Shown here in pieces: positions 6,992 through 16,307 of a stretch of DNA of 64,000 nucleotides. The DNA lies in contig NC_009012.1 of the NCBI RefSeq assembly GCF_000015865.1, positions 930,001-994,000 of the forward strand, written 5' to 3'. Both the position numbers and the translations under genes were made by a program. Every line of letters starts with the position of its first letter. The first letter of the stretch is position 1. The DNA comes from Acetivibrio thermocellus ATCC 27405 (lineage in GTDB: Bacteria > Bacillota > Clostridia > Acetivibrionales > Acetivibrionaceae). The notes below the pieces were generated by a model that had not been told where the DNA came from, searched no databases, and saw only the letters and a list, made by a program, of their open reading frames with translations.

Positions 6992-9259
6992 TTAAACTAT
7001 TCTTTTAAACATTTTTTCAAATTCATATTTTGTAATCTTAACAACAGTCGGTCGCCCGTGAGGACAAGTATATGGATTTTGAAGCATGTTGAGCTTGTCC
7101 AAAATGGCTTTTATTTCGATTTCATCAAGTTTCTTGTTTGCTTTTACCGCCGACTTGCATGCTATCTGGTATAATGCATCTTCCTCAATAATTTTATCAT
7201 ATTTCCTGCCCTTTGACATTAAAAAATCCACAACTTCCAAAAAGGCTTCTTTAACGCCGACACCCTCGTCCGGGATCGGCACCGAACGAAGTATAATAGA
7301 ATTATTGCCAAAGCTTTCGAAAATAAAACCTAATTTATTAAATAATTCTTTTTCTTCTTCAAGAAAAACAATTTCCTGGTTTGTAAGCTCTATAACCACA
7401 GGTGTCAAAAGGTACTGCGCGAGACTCTCATTTCTCGCATACTTTTCTTTGAGCTCTTCAAAACGTATTCTTTCATGGGCCGCATGCTGATCAATAATTA
7501 TCAGGTCATCTTCGTTCTGAAGCAGAATATATGTTGAGAAAACCTGTCCGATTATTCTGGCATCAAGAAATACATTTCGTTCAATATCCTGCTGCGGCCG
7601 GGTATCTTTACCGTCACGGATTTTCTCAAAATTCGTATCAGCATTATTATCGACATCATTACGATTATCTTTAGGCTTATCGCTGACATCTTTTAAAATA
7701 TTATCATAACCGCTTTTGTCAAAATTATAACACTCTTCGCCAGTGCCCTTTAAAGCTGTGCCATCAGATTTTTCAATCAGCTTGTCATTAGTCTTGTTAA
7801 TTGGCTCATTAATTGCCCAATTAACCAAGCCACTGATTTGCCCGTTAATCAAATTATCAACCGACTCGTTTTCAACTTCGTTTACATTAACCTTATTTAC
7901 AACTTCACCTTTATTTATAACTTTATCTTTATTTATAACTTTGTCTTTATTTATAACTTCATCTTTATTTATAACTTCATCTTCACTTATAACTTTATTT
8001 TTATCTCCAACTTCATTTTTGTTTATAACTTCATCTATAGTTTCATCTTTTCGTTTATTAATATTGGCGCTCTCTTTAACAATTAAATTTTCCCACGTGC
8101 TTTTAGACGTATTGGTCTTTTCAGTTTTAAAATCTTCATCATAATTGTATCCTGAAAACTTCCTGTCCGTATCCAGCCTCTGCTGCACATAGTCGGCTTC
8201 CTTTTTTGAAGACTGCTCAAATTTGAAATAATTCTTCGGACTGTCTTTAAGGGAAACATTTCTTATATGGGTTTTACTGAGCAGAGCATTGTTTACGGCG
8301 TGGTAAACGGCTCTGAATATCTCCTGTTCCCTCGAAAACCTTACCTCCATTTTTGTAGGATGCACATTGACATCCACCAACAGCGGATTTAATTCTATAT
8401 ACAGCACAATAAAAGCAAATTTGTTTTTCATAAGATATGTTTTATATGCTTCGTCAATCGCCGAAGATATAACCTTGTTTTTTATATATCTTTTGTTTAA
8501 ATATATGGACTGATAATTCCTGTTTGCTCTTGCTATTTCAGGACTTCCAGCATATCCGGTTATCTTTACGGTCTCATCCTCATAGGAAATCTCCATGCAT
8601 TCTTTTGCAGTCTCTTTTCCGTACAAACTGTATATGGTACTCAAAAGATCGTTATTGCCCGGGGTATGAATAACAGTGTTTTTGTTGTTGATTAGTCTGA
8701 AGGAAATATCGGGATTTCCAAGAGCAATTCTGCTTACTATATCGGAAACATATCCAGCCTCGGTGGAATCCTTTTTCAAAAATTTAAATCTGGCAGGAGT
8801 GTTGTAAAAAAGATCTCTTACTATAAATGTTGTACCGGCAGGACATCCTACCTGGCCGGACTCTAAAACAGTTCCGCCCTGGATTTTTACATACCTTCCG
8901 TACTCCCTGTGGGCCGGTCTTGAAGTTACCTCAACGGTGGAAACAGAGGCAATACTGGCAAGAGCCTCACCTCTAAATCCAAGGGAGGTAATCGCCTCAA
9001 GGTCACTTGCCCTTCTTATCTTGCTGGTAGCATGTCTTTCAAAGGCAATTTCAATATCGTCCTCTTCGATTCCGCTTCCGTTGTCAACCACCTTTATAAA
9101 AGATATTCCGCCATTGTTTATTTCCACCGATATATTGGTACTTCCGGCATCAATAGAGTTTTCAACAAGCTCTTTTACCACGGAAGCCGGCCTTTCCACC
9201 ACTTCTCCGGCCGCAATCTGATTTGCCGTATTTTCATCGAGTATAATGATTCTCCCCAT
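6992..9259 (-). CDS. mutL: DNA mismatch repair protein MutL
   Basis: Links MutS mismatch recognition to strand removal. The 755-residue protein has the GHKL ATPase domain at about 1-330 (TANQIAAGEVVERPASVVKELVENSIDAG, DNGSGI, LGFRGEAL) and a dimerisation/endonuclease domain at about 560-755. The metal-binding nuclease motif is DQHAAHERIRFEE, followed by ACKSAVKANKKL and CPHGRPT, so strand nicking is expected. The linker holds a hexapeptide repeat encoded by an 18-bp tandem repeat (7893-8036). Start is ATG at 9259 (MGRIIILDENTANQ) after AAAGG. Confidence 0.97.
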   Translation of the reverse strand: MGRIIILDENTANQIAAGEVVERPASVVKELVENSIDAGSTNISVEINNGGISFIKVVDNGSGIEEDDIEIAFERHATSKIRRASDLEAITSLGFRGEALASIASVSTVEVTSRPAHREYGRYVKIQGGTVLESGQVGCPAGTTFIVRDLFYNTPARFKFLKKDSTEAGYVSDIVSRIALGNPDISFRLINNKNTVIHTPGNNDLLSTIYSLYGKETAKECMEISYEDETVKITGYAGSPEIARANRNYQSIYLNKRYIKNKVISSAIDEAYKTYLMKNKFAFIVLYIELNPLLVDVNVHPTKMEVRFSREQEIFRAVYHAVNNALLSKTHIRNVSLKDSPKNYFKFEQSSKKEADYVQQRLDTDRKFSGYNYDEDFKTEKTNTSKSTWENLIVKESANINKRKDETIDEVINKNEVGDKNKVISEDEVINKDEVINKDKVINKDKVINKGEVVNKVNVNEVENESVDNLINGQISGLVNWAINEPINKTNDKLIEKSDGTALKGTGEECYNFDKSGYDNILKDVSDKPKDNRNDVDNNADTNFEKIRDGKDTRPQQDIERNVFLDARIIGQVFSTYILLQNEDDLIIIDQHAAHERIRFEELKEKYARNESLAQYLLTPVVIELTNQEIVFLEEEKELFNKLGFIFESFGNNSIILRSVPIPDEGVGVKEAFLEVVDFLMSKGRKYDKIIEEDALYQIACKSAVKANKKLDEIEIKAILDKLNMLQNPYTCPHGRPTVVKITKYEFEKMFKRIV
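7893..8036 (-). repeat. 18-bp tandem repeat inside the mutL linker
   Basis: Eight 18-bp units on the plus strand resemble TTATTTATAACTTTATCT. The central four (7911-7982) differ at only one or two bases; the outer units are more diverged. On the coding strand each unit gives a charged hexapeptide such as DEVINK or DKVINK. The unit is a multiple of three, so gain or loss changes linker length without shifting frame. Confidence 0.9.
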
Positions 9260-9328
9260 AACAAATAACCTTTCTATAGTTAAAATTGACAACCCTTTTA
9301 AATTGCCTTTAAGTTACCTCAACTTTTT

Positions 9329-11941
9329 CTACCCTTTTACCTTTTTTTGAAGATTGTATAATACATTTATTGCATCAAGCGGTGTCAAAGTCGTAATATC
9401 AAGACTCTTTAATTCATTCAGAACCTCATCATAACTTCTCTGGGCGGCGTTAAACGTAAATACGTCAATTTGCCCCTCAATGGGCTGTTTTCTCCTTGTA
9501 ATACGTTTTTCCTTCCTGGTTATGTCCGCATCTTCCAATTTTTTTAATATTTCTTTTGCCCTGTGAATAACAGGATCCGGTATGCCTGCAAGCCTTGCAA
9601 CCTGCACGCCGTAGCTGTTGTCGGCTCCGCCCCTGAGTATTTTTCTTAAGAAAATTATATCTTCTCCCTTTTCCTCCACGGATATGCAATAATTCTTTAT
9701 TCCTTCAATTCTTTCTTCCAGTTCGGTAAGTTCATGGTAATGGGTGGCAAAGAGCGTTCTTGCCCCTATCTTCTCACCGATATACTCAATTACAGCCCAT
9801 GCGATACTCAGTCCGTCATAGGTGCTTGTACCCCTGCCTATCTCATCCAATACCAACAGGCTTTTTGACGTGGCATTGCCAAGGATATTCGCAACTTCGG
9901 ACATTTCCACCATAAAGGTACTCTGGCCTGCTGCCAGGTCATCCGAAGCGCCTACCCTTGTAAATATCCTGTCAACTATGCCTATTTTGGCACTTTTGGC
10001 GGGAACAAAGCTTCCTATTTGGGCCATAAGCACAATCAACGCCACCTGCCGCATATATGTCGACTTACCCGCCATATTAGGCCCGGTAATTATAGCAATT
10101 TGGTTTTCATCCATGTCAAGATAGGTATCATTGGGAACAAAGGCTTCCTGCCCGATTATCTTCTCTACCACAGGATGCCTTCCGTCTTTAATTTCAATTT
10201 TGTCGTCATCGGTCACTTCCGGCATAGTATAGGATTCCCTGTCCGCCACTTCCGCCAGTGAGCATAAAACATCGATTCTGGCAAGACTTCTTGCCGTGGT
10301 CTTTAATCTGTTTATTTCTTTTGCAACCTTGTTCCTCACATCCACAAATATCTGATATTCAAGCTCTACAAGCCTGTCCTCCGCACCCAATACGGTATTT
10401 TCAATTTCCTTCAGCTCCGGTGTTATGTACCTTTCGCAGTTCGCCAAGGTCTGTTTCCTTATATAATCATCCGGTACTTGTGAGTAGTAGGATTTGGTCA
10501 CTTCAATGTAATAGCCGAAAACCTTGTTAAATCCCACTTTCAAATTTTTAATACCGGTTCTTTCCCTCTCTTTGCTCTCTAAATGTGCAATCCACTTCTT
10601 TCCGTCTTTTGATGCGCTTCTTAGCCTGTCCACCTCCTCATTAAAACCTTCTTTTATGATTCCGCCTTCTTTAACCGCAACAGGCGGGTCATCGACTATA
10701 GCCTTGTCAATAATTTCATACACATCAGTTAGTGTATCCAATTCATTGTAGCTTAAAACATTAAGATCGGCTTTTAAATCACGAAGAAGCTCCTTTATAT
10801 ACGGAACCTGTCCGATAGAGTGTTTTATCGATATCAAATCGCGGCAATTGGCACTTCCCAGAATAACCTTTGTCATCAGCCTCTCAATGTCATAAACCGC
10901 TCTTAAAAGCTCCCGTACTTCGCTTCTTATCATAAACCTTTCTTTAAACTCGTTTACCGCATCAAGCCTGTCCTTTATATCATGGAGGTTTATAAGGGGC
11001 TGTTCAATCCATTTTCTCAGGGTTCTTCCGCCCATGGAGGTCATGGTTCTGTCCAAAACCCAAAGAAGGGAGCCTTTTCTGTTCTTTTCCCTCATGGTCT
11101 CCGTAAGTTCAAGGTTTCTTCTGGTGGCCATGTCCAGAATCATGTACTCTTCAATCCTGTAGACGTTAAAATTCTGAATATGGCTTAAATTCACTTTCTG
11201 CGTCTGCTCCAAATATTCCAAAAGAGCTCCGGAAGCATTTATGTATAAATCAAACGCATTTTCTTCAATCACATAATCCTTAAAATAATTTCTTACCTTC
11301 TGTATGGAAAACTCCTTTTCAAAAAATTTGTCCTCCAAACCGGAGATATAAACATCAAACCTTTGTTTTAAAGTCTTTTTGATGTTTTCGTCATGAAAAA
11401 ACTCACCGTTTACAACAATTTCCGATGGTGAGAATTTCGCTATTTCATCCATTAATTTGTTGAAAGTGTTGCCGAAGGTAATGTGTGTCGACAAAAACTC
11501 TCCTGTGGTAAGATCAACACATGCAATACCGTAATAGTTTTTGTTTTTATAAATCGACATAAGATAGTTATTCTTTTTTTCATCCAACATAGCGGAATCG
11601 GTCACTGTACCGGGAGTAACAATCCTGATTACGTCCCTCTTGACCAATCCTTTTGCCAGCGCAGGATCTTCAATCTGCTCACATATCGCAACTTTATAAC
11701 CTTTGCTAATCAGTTTCGCAATATATGAATCCGCTGAATGAAAAGGCACTCCGCACATGGGAGCTCTCTCTTCAAGGCCGCAATCTTTTCCCGTAAGCGT
11801 TATTTCCAGTTCCCTTGAAGCTACTTCCGCGTCAGAGAAAAACATTTCATAAAAGTCTCCCAATCTGAAAAAAAGGATACAGTCCTTGTACTGCTCCTTT
11901 ATTTCAAGATACTGTTGCATCATAGGTGTCAATGAAGCCAT
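9329..11941 (-). CDS. mutS: DNA mismatch repair protein MutS
   Basis: Mismatch-recognition ATPase. The 870-residue protein has the N-terminal mismatch-binding motif FFRLGDFYEMF (Phe-x-Glu), connector and lever domains, and a C-terminal ABC-type ATPase with GPNMAGKSTYMRQ near residue 620, LLVLDEIGRGTSTYDG (Walker B and D-loop) and ATHYHEL. The start is ATG at 11941 after GAGGTAAGAAAAG. It precedes mutL by about 70 bp and follows a YlbF-family gene by about 30 bp. Confidence 0.98.
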   Translation of the reverse strand: MASLTPMMQQYLEIKEQYKDCILFFRLGDFYEMFFSDAEVASRELEITLTGKDCGLEERAPMCGVPFHSADSYIAKLISKGYKVAICEQIEDPALAKGLVKRDVIRIVTPGTVTDSAMLDEKKNNYLMSIYKNKNYYGIACVDLTTGEFLSTHITFGNTFNKLMDEIAKFSPSEIVVNGEFFHDENIKKTLKQRFDVYISGLEDKFFEKEFSIQKVRNYFKDYVIEENAFDLYINASGALLEYLEQTQKVNLSHIQNFNVYRIEEYMILDMATRRNLELTETMREKNRKGSLLWVLDRTMTSMGGRTLRKWIEQPLINLHDIKDRLDAVNEFKERFMIRSEVRELLRAVYDIERLMTKVILGSANCRDLISIKHSIGQVPYIKELLRDLKADLNVLSYNELDTLTDVYEIIDKAIVDDPPVAVKEGGIIKEGFNEEVDRLRSASKDGKKWIAHLESKERERTGIKNLKVGFNKVFGYYIEVTKSYYSQVPDDYIRKQTLANCERYITPELKEIENTVLGAEDRLVELEYQIFVDVRNKVAKEINRLKTTARSLARIDVLCSLAEVADRESYTMPEVTDDDKIEIKDGRHPVVEKIIGQEAFVPNDTYLDMDENQIAIITGPNMAGKSTYMRQVALIVLMAQIGSFVPAKSAKIGIVDRIFTRVGASDDLAAGQSTFMVEMSEVANILGNATSKSLLVLDEIGRGTSTYDGLSIAWAVIEYIGEKIGARTLFATHYHELTELEERIEGIKNYCISVEEKGEDIIFLRKILRGGADNSYGVQVARLAGIPDPVIHRAKEILKKLEDADITRKEKRITRRKQPIEGQIDVFTFNAAQRSYDEVLNELKSLDITTLTPLDAINVLYNLQKKVKG

Positions 11942-11972
11942 CTTTTCTTACCTCACGTACAAGATTTATTAT

Positions 11973-12365
11973 CTACAAAGATTTATTTCTACAGCCGCTG
12001 CATGAACTGCAGTCATCTGACGGACAAGGCTCTTCGCCGGAAATTGAATAAACCAGCACATCATTAACTTTTTTTATAAGCCTATCCAATTTTTCTTTTG
12101 ACTCAATATAATTTCTGGTTATTTCATTATTGTTTATTTCATCAAATTTCGACAACAGTCTTTCCTTTATATCATCTATAACACTTTTATCCTTGTCTTC
12201 CTGTGCCGCTCTGACCATTTCCGTCTGCAAATATTGATACTCACGAAGTATGGCCCTTGCTTTGTGGTCTCTTTCAAGGCTTGCTTCCCACTTTTTGTAG
12301 TTTGTCATTTCGTCCGAATTGCTGATCAATTCTCCAAGCTCTTTCGCCTTCGTAAAAATATCCAT
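11973..12365 (-). CDS. YlbF/YmcA-family regulator
   Basis: A 130-residue, mostly helical protein of the YlbF/YmcA family. Bacillus relatives join the Y-complex that promotes RNase Y mRNA maturation and influences Spo0A activation. The family pattern KAKELGELISNSDEMTNYKKWEASLERDHKARAILREYQYLQ is visible in residues 5-46. A cysteine-rich tail (PCPSDDCSSCSGC) could bind an Fe-S cluster or metal, as Bacillus YlbF and YmcA do. Start is ATG at 12365 behind GGGTGA. It is next to mutS, as in many clostridia. Which paralogue it represents is not certain. Confidence 0.85.
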   Translation of the reverse strand: MDIFTKAKELGELISNSDEMTNYKKWEASLERDHKARAILREYQYLQTEMVRAAQEDKDKSVIDDIKERLLSKFDEINNNEITRNYIESKEKLDRLIKKVNDVLVYSISGEEPCPSDDCSSCSGCRNKSL

Positions 12366-12508
12366 ACCAATCACCCTTTATCCGGTATTATATTCATTAT
12401 TTCATTATTGCAGCCAGCAAAGCTCTGTATAATCACGTAAATTTAACTGTTTTTCTCACTAACTCTTATTAACCTATTGTACCATAAAATTATCGAAAAA
12501 ATAACATT

Positions 12509-13861
12509 CTAGTAGAAAAATTTATTAAATCTCATAGGGGTATAGAAATTTTGAGTATAGGTAATTTCGTTTTCATTACCAATGTAAACTCCGACTCCAA
12601 GGCGCTCAAAGTTTCCAAGTATATTTAACCTGTGTCCCTGGGAATTCATCCATCCCTCATGGGCAAATATCGCCTCCGTTTGTCCCATTGCAATGTTTTC
12701 TCCAGCAGATGAATACGATATTCCGGCTTTTTTCATTCTGTCAAAAGGACTTTCCCCTTGCAAATTTGTATGGGAAAAGTAATTGTTTAAAACCATATCT
12801 TCACTGTGAGCCCTTGCAACTTTTGCTATCTCATCATCCCATTCAAAGGGTTTTAATCCATACCTTGCTCTGACGGTATTTGCAAGATCAAAAACTTCCC
12901 TCTCAAAGCTTATTCTAAGCTCTTCGGAAGGCTTGCCGTAATAACCGTGAAGGGCTCTTTCCGTCTCACAATCAATCAAAAGGTACGACGTAACTTTGTT
13001 CTCATCAAAGATATCAAAAAATACAGTCACAAAATATTGATCATTTACATTGAACACCTTCTGTTCATTCGAATTTTTCATCATGTAATAAGTATTTCCT
13101 TTTTTTATGTATTCCAAAGGTTTTCCCAGTTCTTTTTCCGCACTTATACCATCCGTTCCAACCCCTATGGCTTCATTGAGCCGGTAGTAAGGAGAGTTGG
13201 TAAATACTCCAACCACTTTGTCATCTTCTATCCCTATTTGAATATATTTCAGAAGATTATTATTATAAATATACCAGTCAAAACCGTATTTGCTCAAATC
13301 AATACGGTCAGGTTCCCCAAATGTCTCTATTACGTCACTTAGGGATGCCCCAATTAACGTGCTTACCTTCCCGTCAAATACAAATTCCTGAGTTTCAGGA
13401 TCTTCGTCCTCAACATTTTCGTCATATGTATTGATAATAACCGTTCTTGTAGCATCATCCCATCCTACACTTGCGCCAATACTTTCAGATATAAATCTTA
13501 CAGGAACAAGGGTCCTTCCTTCTACAATCCTGGCCGGTACGTCAAGCCTCACCGCATTGTCATTTATATAAGCTATGTTACTGTTGATTTTAAGAGTGAT
13601 TACAATGTCATTTTTATAAACATTTACTTTTTTCGATTCCGGAACCCATTCAACATCTGCATTGATAGACTCAAACACCCCACGAACAGGCACAAGGGTC
13701 CTACCGTTTTCTATAACAGGCGGCACATCCAATTGTAAGTATTGACCATTTACGCATATTTTTATATCACTTAAAGAATAAATATCAAAAGCACCGATTG
13801 AAAACAAAACCGTAAATACAGTAAGAAAAAGAGCCAACCTTTTTAGCATTAATTTTTTCAT
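12509..13861 (-). CDS. Secreted CAP/SCP-domain protein with copper-amine-oxidase-like N-terminal domain
   Basis: A 450-residue exported protein. A signal peptide covers about residues 1-30. Two stabilising repeats of the copper-amine-oxidase N-terminal type follow at about 35-145 (ENGRTLVPVRGVFESI and VEGRTLVPVRFISESIGA), then a CAP-associated region at about 165-290, and a C-terminal CAP (SCP/PR-1) domain at about 325-445 with ARAHSEDM, AGENIAMG and GHRLNILG. Clostridial and Bacillus relatives (YkwD-like) are cell-wall or spore associated, and their chemistry is mostly unknown. Start is ATG 13861 or the adjacent GTG 13864, both after AGGAG. Confidence 0.9.
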   Translation of the reverse strand: MKKLMLKRLALFLTVFTVLFSIGAFDIYSLSDIKICVNGQYLQLDVPPVIENGRTLVPVRGVFESINADVEWVPESKKVNVYKNDIVITLKINSNIAYINDNAVRLDVPARIVEGRTLVPVRFISESIGASVGWDDATRTVIINTYDENVEDEDPETQEFVFDGKVSTLIGASLSDVIETFGEPDRIDLSKYGFDWYIYNNNLLKYIQIGIEDDKVVGVFTNSPYYRLNEAIGVGTDGISAEKELGKPLEYIKKGNTYYMMKNSNEQKVFNVNDQYFVTVFFDIFDENKVTSYLLIDCETERALHGYYGKPSEELRISFEREVFDLANTVRARYGLKPFEWDDEIAKVARAHSEDMVLNNYFSHTNLQGESPFDRMKKAGISYSSAGENIAMGQTEAIFAHEGWMNSQGHRLNILGNFERLGVGVYIGNENEITYTQNFYTPMRFNKFFY

Positions 13862-13913
13862 CACAATTCATCTCCTGATAAAAAATAACGCAATTTACTT
13901 ATAATAATATACT

Positions 13914-13933
13914 ATACGATTATAATATCGTAT
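13914..13933. promoter_or_regulatory. Perfect inverted repeat upstream of the CAP-domain gene
   Basis: ATACGAT at 13914-13920 and ATCGTAT at 13927-13933 flank TATAAT, about 50 bp upstream of the start. The spacer resembles a -10 hexamer, so the palindrome may be an operator over a promoter. No regulator can be named. Confidence 0.4.
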
Positions 13934-13966
13934 ATTTTGCCGCTTCTTTCAATAGGAAATTATTTT

Positions 13967-14650
13967 TCAAAGCACAACTTCTTCTTTCAAGCTTTCAAGC
14001 AAATTTATCACTTCATGCAGTGATTTTAATTCTCTATACACCAATTCTTCGACTTCGTCAGGTCTTCTCATGTCAGGAATAAGCACCGGAAACATTTTGG
14101 CTCTTGAAGCCGCTTTTATGCCGTTCGCAGAGTCCTCCAGCACAATACACTCTTCAGGTCTTTTGCCTGTTCTTCTTGCAGCCTCAAGGAATATGTCGGG
14201 TTCGGGCTTTCCTCTCTCCACTTCATCTCCGCAGACAATGGCATCGAAACGTTCTCTGATGCCGGCCAAAGTTAAATATTTTTCCGTTCTTTTTCGCTCT
14301 GTAGACGTTGCGACAGCTTTCATTATGCCCCTATGGTCAAGATAGTCCAAAAGTTCGAAAAGCCCCGGCTTTACAGGCATACCGTTTTTTTCAATATAAT
14401 CCAGCACATATTTCACCCTAAGGTCTCTTATATCATAAAAGGGCAAATCGTTGCCGTAATATTTTTTGAAAACTTTCTCTATGCTCTTGACATTCAAACC
14501 AGTCATATCCCTTAAAAATTCTTGCTTTATTTCTATACCGAAAGATTTTGCCGCCTCATGCCAGCCTAAAACTCCAATTCTTTCGGTGTCAAACATCAAG
14601 CCGTCCATATCAAAAATAACCAATGAAATCTTATACTTTTTCATAGCCAC
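13967..14650 (-). CDS. HAD-superfamily hydrolase, beta-phosphoglucomutase-like
   Basis: A 227-residue subfamily IA HAD phosphatase/phosphomutase. Motif I is VIFDMDGLMFDTE (nucleophile and acid Asp), motif II is VATST, the motif III lysine is in VERGKPEPDIF, and motif IV is CIVLEDSANGIKAA. A small four-helix cap lies between motifs I and II. Substrates in this group are sugar or nucleoside phosphates and cannot be fixed from sequence. The GTG at 14650 lies ten bases after AAGGA; ATG at 14644 is an alternative. Confidence 0.88.
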   Translation of the reverse strand: MAMKKYKISLVIFDMDGLMFDTERIGVLGWHEAAKSFGIEIKQEFLRDMTGLNVKSIEKVFKKYYGNDLPFYDIRDLRVKYVLDYIEKNGMPVKPGLFELLDYLDHRGIMKAVATSTERKRTEKYLTLAGIRERFDAIVCGDEVERGKPEPDIFLEAARRTGKRPEECIVLEDSANGIKAASRAKMFPVLIPDMRRPDEVEELVYRELKSLHEVINLLESLKEEVVL

Positions 14651-14712
14651 TTTACCATTATCCTTTTCTTAATTTTTTTAAATTTTTTATAAAATTATTA
14701 AAAATTTTTTTC

Positions 14713-15201
14713 TTATACTTCTTCTTTTAATTTTTCTGCCTTTACAAGCATTTTTGACATTTTGTGAAAACAAAGAACATGTCCGTTTTTCGTAACAATT
14801 TTGTTGTATTCTATCGGAACATAGCCCCTTTTTTCGTAAAGACTGTACGCAGGCAGAGAAGAATCCAGCACAACATTGGCATAACCTTTGTTTGCTGCTT
14901 GTTGCTCAAGTCTGTCAAGCAACATGCTACCGTATCCTTTGCCTTGAAATTCCGGCAAAACAAACATTCTTTTAATTTGATTTTCATAAATGGCACCTGT
15001 GCCGACAATCTCTCCGTCACATTCAATCAGAAGAATAAATTCAATGTTTACGGCTTTCTTGATATTCTCCAATGAATGGTGTGTAAGAAAAAAATCCACT
15101 ACTCCTTCCGGGTAATATTTTGGATACACTTCTTTAATTGTGGAATGAACAATACTGTGTATTACTTCAACATCCTTAAAATCGGCTTTAATAAATTTCA
15201 T
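14713..15201 (-). CDS. GNAT-family N-acetyltransferase
   Basis: A 162-residue GNAT acetyltransferase. The acetyl-CoA binding motif A appears as IKRMFVLPEFQGKGYGSMLLDRLEQ (QGKGYG loop), followed by VVLDSSLPAYSLYEKRGY, a typical C-terminal motif B. The substrate is unknown. Start is ATG at 15201 after GGGTGAG. It shares the minus-strand run with the HAD gene, 60 bp downstream. Confidence 0.9.
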   Translation of the reverse strand: MKFIKADFKDVEVIHSIVHSTIKEVYPKYYPEGVVDFFLTHHSLENIKKAVNIEFILLIECDGEIVGTGAIYENQIKRMFVLPEFQGKGYGSMLLDRLEQQAANKGYANVVLDSSLPAYSLYEKRGYVPIEYNKIVTKNGHVLCFHKMSKMLVKAEKLKEEV

Positions 15202-15373
15202 AGACACTCACCCTGTTTTCCCGGCATCTACACATTTTTTGGATGTTTTCTTTTTATTATTATTATAACATATACTATTCTAGTTTTTTACCATATGTCA
15301 ACCTTGGCCGGCCGCCTCATTCAATCGGAATTTCAGGCAATCGGAATTTCAGGGTAAATAAATATTGCGCGCG

Positions 15374-15930
15374 TCAATTAATTTTAAACTTGCCCACCAA
15401 TTCATGCATATCCTTTGCCGATTGCGCCAACAGGCTTGATGAATTTGTAATTTTATCCATAGTTTCCGTTTGAGTTTCCAAAGATGCTGCTATTTCTTCA
15501 ATAGAAGCAGAAGTGCTTTCGGCAACTTCCATTGTTTGATAGAAGGATTTTGTAAAGAGTTTACTGCTCGAAACCACCCTTTCGGTGACAACCACCAAAT
15601 CATTGACCTTTTCAATAATATCTCTGGTATTGTTATTTATCATATTAAAGGCGTTCTTGGCATCGGATACCACCAAAATACCTTTTTCAGACTGTGCTAT
15701 TGTCGCATCCGCTATATTTATGGTTTTATTTATATATGTCTTTATATCCGAAATTATTTTATTTATTTCAACAGTTGAGATGTGTTCTTCTGACTTTCCT
15801 GATTTGGAGTAATTGTTTCCGCTTTGGGTTTGCTGGCGCATGCAGCAGTAAAAATTAATGAAAGTGTGACAGCAAATAAAAGCGCACACTTCCATTTGTT
15901 ACTAAATGCCATTTTCATTTTTTTATTCAT
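15374..15930 (-). pseudogene. Broken fusion: lipoprotein N-terminus joined out of frame to a chemoreceptor signalling tail
   Basis: From ATG 15930, after AAAGGA, one frame encodes 55 residues: a basic start, a hydrophobic stretch and a lipobox (LIFTAAC, lipidated Cys at about residue 31). It stops at TAA 15763-15765. In a second frame from about 15790 to 15374 lies the C-terminal half of a methyl-accepting chemotaxis signalling domain, ending ASIEEIAASLETQ ... LAQSAKDMHELVGKFKIN. That half has neither the conserved hairpin tip nor a membrane part. A lipoprotein is extracytoplasmic and an MCP tail cytoplasmic, so this is best read as a deletion scar between two genes. The open frame up to 15895 in the MCP frame is an artefact of the lipoprotein sequence. 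Confidence 0.75.
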
Positions 15931-16307
15931 TCCTTTCACAAATTAAAATTTTTTATTGATTAGATCAATTACTACATATAATGCCAACCACAAAAAAGTT
16001 TTATAAGCCTTTTGCTTGGTTGACGCATTTGATTTTATGTAAACCTAGATTCTGAAAATTTTATCGGAAGGGATATAAATTTACTGAATAATTCTTTTGA
16101 TATTAGACTTTGATAAAATATTGACAGAATTAATAGCCATACCCATGGAATTTTCCTGTTTGTAACGCAATTTCAATAAAAAAAGCCGTATAGGCTTTTA
16201 ATAAACATTTCTTAAAAATTATCCTTTTATTTTAAACTAAGAAGCAAGATAAGCACAATGAAAGTACTGTTATTCTCTTGCCTTTTTACTTGTAAATCAT
16301 TCTATTT
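15931..16307. other. Non-coding stretch between miaB and the broken lipoprotein gene
   Basis: About 380 AT-rich bases with no supported gene on either strand. The only clear structure is the miaB terminator at 16181-16199. The part next to 15931 should hold the promoter of the lipoprotein remnant, but no convincing -35/-10 pair was found. Confidence 0.6.
16181..16199 (-). terminator. Rho-independent terminator of miaB
   Basis: AAAAGCC-GTATA-GGCTTTT forms a short stem. On the minus strand the second arm runs into a T tract. It lies about 110 bp downstream of the miaB stop. Confidence 0.7.

Noticed and set aside
7743-8144. Long plus-strand open frames over the mutL linker with repeated hydrophobic residues
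   Set aside because: They are antisense readings of the 18-bp repeat and lack RBS or family similarity.
15320-15355. Short direct repeat AATCGGAATTTCAGG (two copies)
   Set aside because: Only two short copies in a spacer; no array structure, so not a CRISPR or known repeat.
15374-15895. Reading the MCP-like frame as an intact 173-residue gene
   Set aside because: Its first 40 codons are the out-of-frame reading of a lipoprotein leader; there is no real start for the MCP tail.
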